Part shown: in pieces, positions 6,647 to 9,671 of the stretch
How the letters are laid out: each line of letters opens with the position of its first letter
Position numbering within the stretch: position 1 is the stretch's first letter
Assembly (NCBI GenBank): GCA_007128515.1
Contig: SKXI01000046.1
Location: forward strand, 1-9,671
Reading direction: 5' to 3'
From: Halococcaceae archaeon
Lineage (GTDB): Archaea > Halobacteriota > Halobacteria > Halobacteriales > Halalkalicoccaceae
DNA: 9,671 nucleotides
Program-made: the position numbers and the translations under genes
Notes under the pieces: generated by a model
Seen by the model: the letters and a program-made list of their open reading frames with translations, nothing else
The model's database searches: none
Told to the model about the DNA's origin: nothing

Positions 6647-7978
6647 ATGAGTGACGCGTACACCCCGGACGACGGCAGCGGTATCGACGCGACGACCACA
6701 CCCGGCGGGACGGAGCACACCCGGGACGAGTACGAACCGGTCGAGGTGTTCCCCACGGAGGGGATGGACCTCCGGCCGGGTGCGGACAGCTGTTACAAGT
6801 GCTCGACCTGCGACACGGAGTGTCCGGTCGCCGAGGTGAACGACGAGTTCCCCGGCCCGAAGTTCCAGGGCCCCGAACAGTGGCGGCTGAAACGCAACGA
6901 GGACACCGACATCGACGACTCGGTGATGAAGTGTTCGAACTGCATGCGCTGTGACAGCGTCTGCCCCTCGTCGGTGCCGCTCAGCCAGATGCACAACACC
7001 GCCCGCGGGCTCTACGTCGAAGAGCAGATGGAGACGCTCTCGCGGGAGTACATCAGGAACCGTATCCTCTCGAACTACCGGACCTCGGCGTGGCTCGCGT
7101 CGAAGGTTCCCCGGATAGCGAACGTCGTGATGAACTTCGGACCCGCACGCTGGCTGATGGAGCGGACCCTCGGCGTCACGGCCGAGCGTGAGTTCCCCGC
7201 GTTCGCGACCTGGACGTTCCGCGAGTGGTGGGCCGACCGCGGCGGGCCACGGGTTCCCAACGACGAGAAACAGGTCGCGTACTTCCACGGCTGCTACTCG
7301 AACTACAACACCCCCGAGGTGGGCAAGGCGATGGTCAGGGTGTTCGAGCACTTCGGCTATCAGATCTTGGTACCGGAACAGGGCTGTTCGGGTACGCCGA
7401 TGTTCGCGAACGGGATGCTGGCCGACGCCGAGCGCCACGCCGAGACGAACGTCGAGGGCCTGGTCGAGGCCATCGACGACGGCGCCGCGGTCATCGCCTC
7501 CTGTACCTCCTGTTCGATGGCGCTGCGCCAGGAGTACCCCGAACTGTTCGACCTGAAGGGAATCGACGACCTCGCGGCCAACACCTACGAGGCCCTCGAG
7601 TACCTCCGGATCAACGAGGACCTGGAGGCTGCGCTCTCCGAGAGCGAGGTCGACTCGCAGTCGTTCGCCTACCACGCGCCCTGTCACGCGCGGAATCAGG
7701 GTCTCGCCACGCAGGCCGTCGAACTGTTCGAGGGGGTCGAGGGCGTCACCGCGACCGACGTGGGGGACTCCTGTTCGGGGATCTCCGGAACGTACGGCTG
7801 GAAGGCCGAGAACTACGAGACCTCGATGGCGATCGGCGAGGAGATGTTCGAGCACATGGCCGCCGACGAGGCGGAGGTGGGGATGACCGAGTGTCCGACC
7901 TGCGCGATGCAGATGGAACACGGCACCGGCTACGAGATCCGTCACCCCCTCCAGGTGCTCGAAGCGGCGCTCTGTTAG
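6647..7978 (+). CDS. glpC: Glycerol-3-phosphate dehydrogenase subunit C (Fe-S, membrane-linking)
   Basis: GlpC takes electrons from GlpAB and delivers them to membrane quinone. The 443 residues contain two ferredoxin-type [4Fe-4S] motifs, C49-x2-C52-x2-C55-x3-C59-P and C96-x2-C99-x2-C102-x3-C106-P. Two cysteine-rich CCG-type domains follow, with C216, C247, C286, C289 and with C346, C376, C416, C419. In both domains the canonical CCG is CSG (Ser248 and Ser377). From memory, E. coli GlpC reads KCCGVP and CCGIAGTYG at these places, and the rest aligns well (HGCYSNYN, PMFANG, CTSCSMALRQEYPEL). The N-terminus is about 40 residues longer than in E. coli and is acidic and polar. The last residue is Cys443. 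No transmembrane helix is evident, so membrane attachment is probably peripheral. The TAG stop overlaps the stop of the convergent ATPase gene. Confidence 0.96.
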   Translation: MSDAYTPDDGSGIDATTTPGGTEHTRDEYEPVEVFPTEGMDLRPGADSCYKCSTCDTECPVAEVNDEFPGPKFQGPEQWRLKRNEDTDIDDSVMKCSNCMRCDSVCPSSVPLSQMHNTARGLYVEEQMETLSREYIRNRILSNYRTSAWLASKVPRIANVVMNFGPARWLMERTLGVTAEREFPAFATWTFREWWADRGGPRVPNDEKQVAYFHGCYSNYNTPEVGKAMVRVFEHFGYQILVPEQGCSGTPMFANGMLADAERHAETNVEGLVEAIDDGAAVIASCTSCSMALRQEYPELFDLKGIDDLAANTYEALEYLRINEDLEAALSESEVDSQSFAYHAPCHARNQGLATQAVELFEGVEGVTATDVGDSCSGISGTYGWKAENYETSMAIGEEMFEHMAADEAEVGMTECPTCAMQMEHGTGYEIRHPLQVLEAALC

Positions 7979-9120
7979 TCGCCGCCGTCGGCGACGAGCC
8001 GTTCGAACGCCGGGATCGGGAACCGCGGTTCGACCCGGCTCGGGGTACGGCCGCTACCACCCGCTTCGACCGTCTGTACCCGGGTGAGCACCCCACACTC
8101 GGCGAGTTCGTAGAGGAACCGTTTGACCGTCCCGGGGGAGAGGTCGGTCCGCTCGCCGATCCGCTCGGCGGCAGGTTCGATCGTCAGTTCCGTCGTCTCC
8201 TCCGAGAGCAGCGTGCGGAGGACGCGTTTTCGGTTTCGCGGTAGCGAGAGCACCTCCCCCAGGGGGATGCAGTCGTCTGGAACCGCGCGGCGACCGGCGG
8301 TCATGTGGGCGTCGGTGAGCCGCTTCGCTCCCGTCTCGGTCGCTTCGATCGCCGCACAGTACAGCGCACAGAGGCCGTCGTGTGCGTTCCCATCGGCCCA
8401 CGTCGCGAGCCGCTCCACCGCGTCCGAGTCGAGCCCGCGGGTGAACCCCCGCGTCGCCCGCACCCCGAGGACGTCCGAGAGCGCGTGGTCGGCGTAGCCG
8501 GGTATCGAGACGCGTCGTCGGTCGGTCTCCGGGACGCTCCGCCCGATCGAGAACCACGAGAGCCCGGGGAGGGGGTCGAGCGCCGTCTCGATCGTCCCCC
8601 ACGACGGCGTCCGTGGCTCGCCGACGTGGTCGATCGCGAGCAGCACTCGCCTGTCCGGCGGAGCGAGCTCGCGCCCGAGGCGTTCGGAGAGCGCATCGGT
8701 GCCGATGCCCCGCTCCGGGACGTGCTCCTCGGTGAGTTCGGAGAGCAGCGATCGGTAGAGCTGAAACCGGCTCGGGGCGTAGCGAACGTCGATGTAGACG
8801 ACCCGGAAACCCGCGCCGCTGGCGCCACGGGTCGACGTGTGGAACGCGCCGACCGGGGAGCCCAGTTGGGCGTCCAGTTCGGCCATCACCGCCGTCACCA
8901 CAGCCGACTTCCCCGAACCCGGTGGGCCGTAGACCGCGAACGGCTCGGGAAGCCGTCCGTCGAAGACCGGCGAGAGCGCGTCCAGCAGTCGTTCGACGAC
9001 CTCGCCCCGATCGACCGGCTCGTCGAGGTGTACGGTCGGGTCGAGCGCCCGCCAGGAGGCGACCGGGCCGCTCTCGTCGTCGGCGTTCCGGCGGCGTTCG
9101 ACCCGTTCTGCGAGGTCCAT
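7975..9120 (-). CDS. Orc1/Cdc6-like AAA+ ATPase with C-terminal winged helix
   Basis: The 381 residues look like an Orc1/Cdc6-type ATPase of the kind haloarchaea carry in several divergent copies. The N-terminus (LDPTVHLDEPVDRGEVVERL, about 26-45) is the lead-in seen in this group. Walker A is GPPGSGKS (65-72). Walker B is VLLAIDHVGEP (159-169), where the usual Asp-Glu is Asp-His (His165), so ATP hydrolysis may be weak. Residues about 290-350 (NRKRVLRTLL, then TDLSPGTVKRFLYELAECGV) form a winged helix-turn-helix likely to bind DNA. It could be a replication-initiator paralogue or a DNA-binding regulator, and I cannot decide. An in-frame GTG at 9168 overlaps the upstream stop as GTGA. I prefer ATG 9120, because the conserved sequence starts there and a TATA-like patch lies 27 nt upstream. 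It is convergent with glpC, sharing 4 nt (7975-7978). Confidence 0.8.
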   Translation of the reverse strand: MDLAERVERRRNADDESGPVASWRALDPTVHLDEPVDRGEVVERLLDALSPVFDGRLPEPFAVYGPPGSGKSAVVTAVMAELDAQLGSPVGAFHTSTRGASGAGFRVVYIDVRYAPSRFQLYRSLLSELTEEHVPERGIGTDALSERLGRELAPPDRRVLLAIDHVGEPRTPSWGTIETALDPLPGLSWFSIGRSVPETDRRRVSIPGYADHALSDVLGVRATRGFTRGLDSDAVERLATWADGNAHDGLCALYCAAIEATETGAKRLTDAHMTAGRRAVPDDCIPLGEVLSLPRNRKRVLRTLLSEETTELTIEPAAERIGERTDLSPGTVKRFLYELAECGVLTRVQTVEAGGSGRTPSRVEPRFPIPAFERLVADGGD

Positions 9121-9142
9121 CCGATCGTTCGTTCTCGGTGTG

Positions 9143-9151
9143 TAAGCAAAA
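9143..9151 (-). promoter_or_regulatory. Candidate promoter of the Orc1/Cdc6-like gene
   Basis: On the minus strand GGTTTTGCTTAC holds an AT-rich core centred about 27 nt before ATG 9120, the leaderless distance. The gap 9121-9164 is visibly richer in A and T than the genes on either side, and no SD sequence precedes the ATG. The match to a TATA consensus is weak. Confidence 0.3.
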
Positions 9152-9164
9152 CCGTTGTGTCCTC

Positions 9165-9671
9165 TCACGCGTACTCCAGCGTGTCGGTCGTCGCGTCCAG
9201 ACCGATCACGATGACCGCGCCGACGATGGCCGCGAGGACGCTCGCCGCGAGGAGTTCGGCGCTCCAGACGGCGACCTGGGCGTTCGCCTCGGCGATGGGG
9301 AGCCGGAGCGCCCCGACCATCAGCCCGACGAGGAAGCCGAGCGTCGCCATCCGGTAGGTCGCGAGCGCGCGTTTGACCACCCGCGCCATCGTGAGCAGGC
9401 CGATCGTCGCGCCCGTCAGGAAGACCGCGACGGGCAGGCCCGGTCCCACGAGCCCGTCGACCGTCCCTCCCCCTGTGAGCCCAGCGACGGCGTCCGTCAG
9501 GTCGCGCAGCTGGGCGAGCATGTACTGGTACTGGCCGAGGATGTAGAGCAGCGCCGCCCCGGAGATCCCCGGAAGCACCATCGCGGAGATGGCGATCCCG
9601 CCGGCCAGGAAGACCGCGAGCAGGCCGCCACCGTCGTCGCCGGTCGCGCTCGCGCTGACGAGGAAGGCGAG
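9165..9671 (-). CDS. DUF368 membrane protein (PopT family), C-terminal part
   Basis: The open frame enters from the right window edge and ends with TGA at 9167-9165, giving 168 residues without the N-terminus. The visible part is membrane-embedded, with hydrophobic segments around the signature SAMVLPGISGAALLYILGQY, a segment VAVFLTGATIGLLTMARVV, then LGFLVGLMVGALRL and a last helix, VLAAIVGAVIVIGL. The PGISG box is diagnostic of DUF368. Bacterial members (PopT) were recently shown to transport undecaprenyl phosphate across the membrane. An archaeal member might recycle dolichyl or another polyprenyl phosphate for surface glycosylation, which is inference. It lies upstream of the Orc1/Cdc6-like gene on the same strand, with a 44-bp gap or a 4-nt overlap depending on that gene's start. 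An in-frame ATG at 9581 is internal, because homologous sequence continues upstream of it. Confidence 0.85.
   Translation of the reverse strand, partial: LAFLVSASATGDDGGGLLAVFLAGGIAISAMVLPGISGAALLYILGQYQYMLAQLRDLTDAVAGLTGGGTVDGLVGPGLPVAVFLTGATIGLLTMARVVKRALATYRMATLGFLVGLMVGALRLPIAEANAQVAVWSAELLAASVLAAIVGAVIVIGLDATTDTLEYA

Noticed and set aside
5224..7945. Two long minus-strand frames (about 510 and 506 codons) opposite glpB and glpC
   Set aside because: Both are shadows of genes with clear family motifs. Low-complexity Arg/Asp/Val composition and no start signals were seen.
7225..9357. Plus-strand frames over the end of glpC and across the Orc1/Cdc6-like gene
   Set aside because: They overlap supported genes in another frame or strand and show no domain signature.
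1..9671. Mobile element, phage, CRISPR, tRNA or defence system
   Set aside because: No terminal inverted repeats, transposase, integrase, regularly spaced repeats or tRNA cloverleaf were seen. The genes are metabolic or housekeeping-like.

Overview
The window reads as chromosomal DNA of a haloarchaeon (class Halobacteria). It is very GC-rich. The predicted proteins are rich in Asp and Glu and poor in Lys. Several genes lack a Shine-Dalgarno (SD) sequence and instead have a TATA-like box about 27-32 nt before the start codon, as expected for leaderless archaeal mRNAs. The glycerol genes match the set known from Haloferax and relatives. Genus cannot be decided from sequence alone.

The core is a divergent glycerol-catabolism locus. 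On the minus strand, from a shared 200-bp control region (3445-3644), run glpK (glycerol kinase) and a 4-nt-overlapping polytopic membrane protein that is the likely glycerol facilitator/transporter. This pair ends in a T-tract just after the second gene. On the plus strand run glpA, glpB and glpC, the three subunits of a membrane-associated anaerobic-type glycerol-3-phosphate dehydrogenase, with a 14-nt overlap (glpA/glpB) and a 1-nt gap (glpB/glpC). Together they take up glycerol, phosphorylate it, and oxidise glycerol 3-phosphate to dihydroxyacetone phosphate, with electrons passed through FAD and Fe-S centres to the quinone pool. The control region holds an 11-bp near-perfect inverted repeat over the likely glpK promoter, and a 9-bp direct repeat bracketing the likely glpA TATA box.

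The flanks look like other transcription units. At the left, a universal stress protein (UspA family, ATP-binding motif intact) lies on the minus strand beyond a 245-bp spacer carrying its own promoter-like box and two tandem inverted repeats. At the right, convergent with glpC and sharing stop-codon bases with it, is an Orc1/Cdc6-like AAA+ ATPase with a C-terminal winged helix. Upstream of that is the 3' part of a DUF368 membrane protein (PopT-type polyprenyl-phosphate transporter family), cut by the window end.

Most of the window is a recognisable haloarchaeal arrangement. The least explained items are the membrane protein after glpK, the operator-like repeats, the CCG-to-CSG changes in both cysteine-rich domains of GlpC, and the Orc1/Cdc6-like protein with an altered Walker B. 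I saw no tRNA, rRNA, CRISPR array, insertion sequence or phage gene. No stretch longer than 300 bases lacks a gene.
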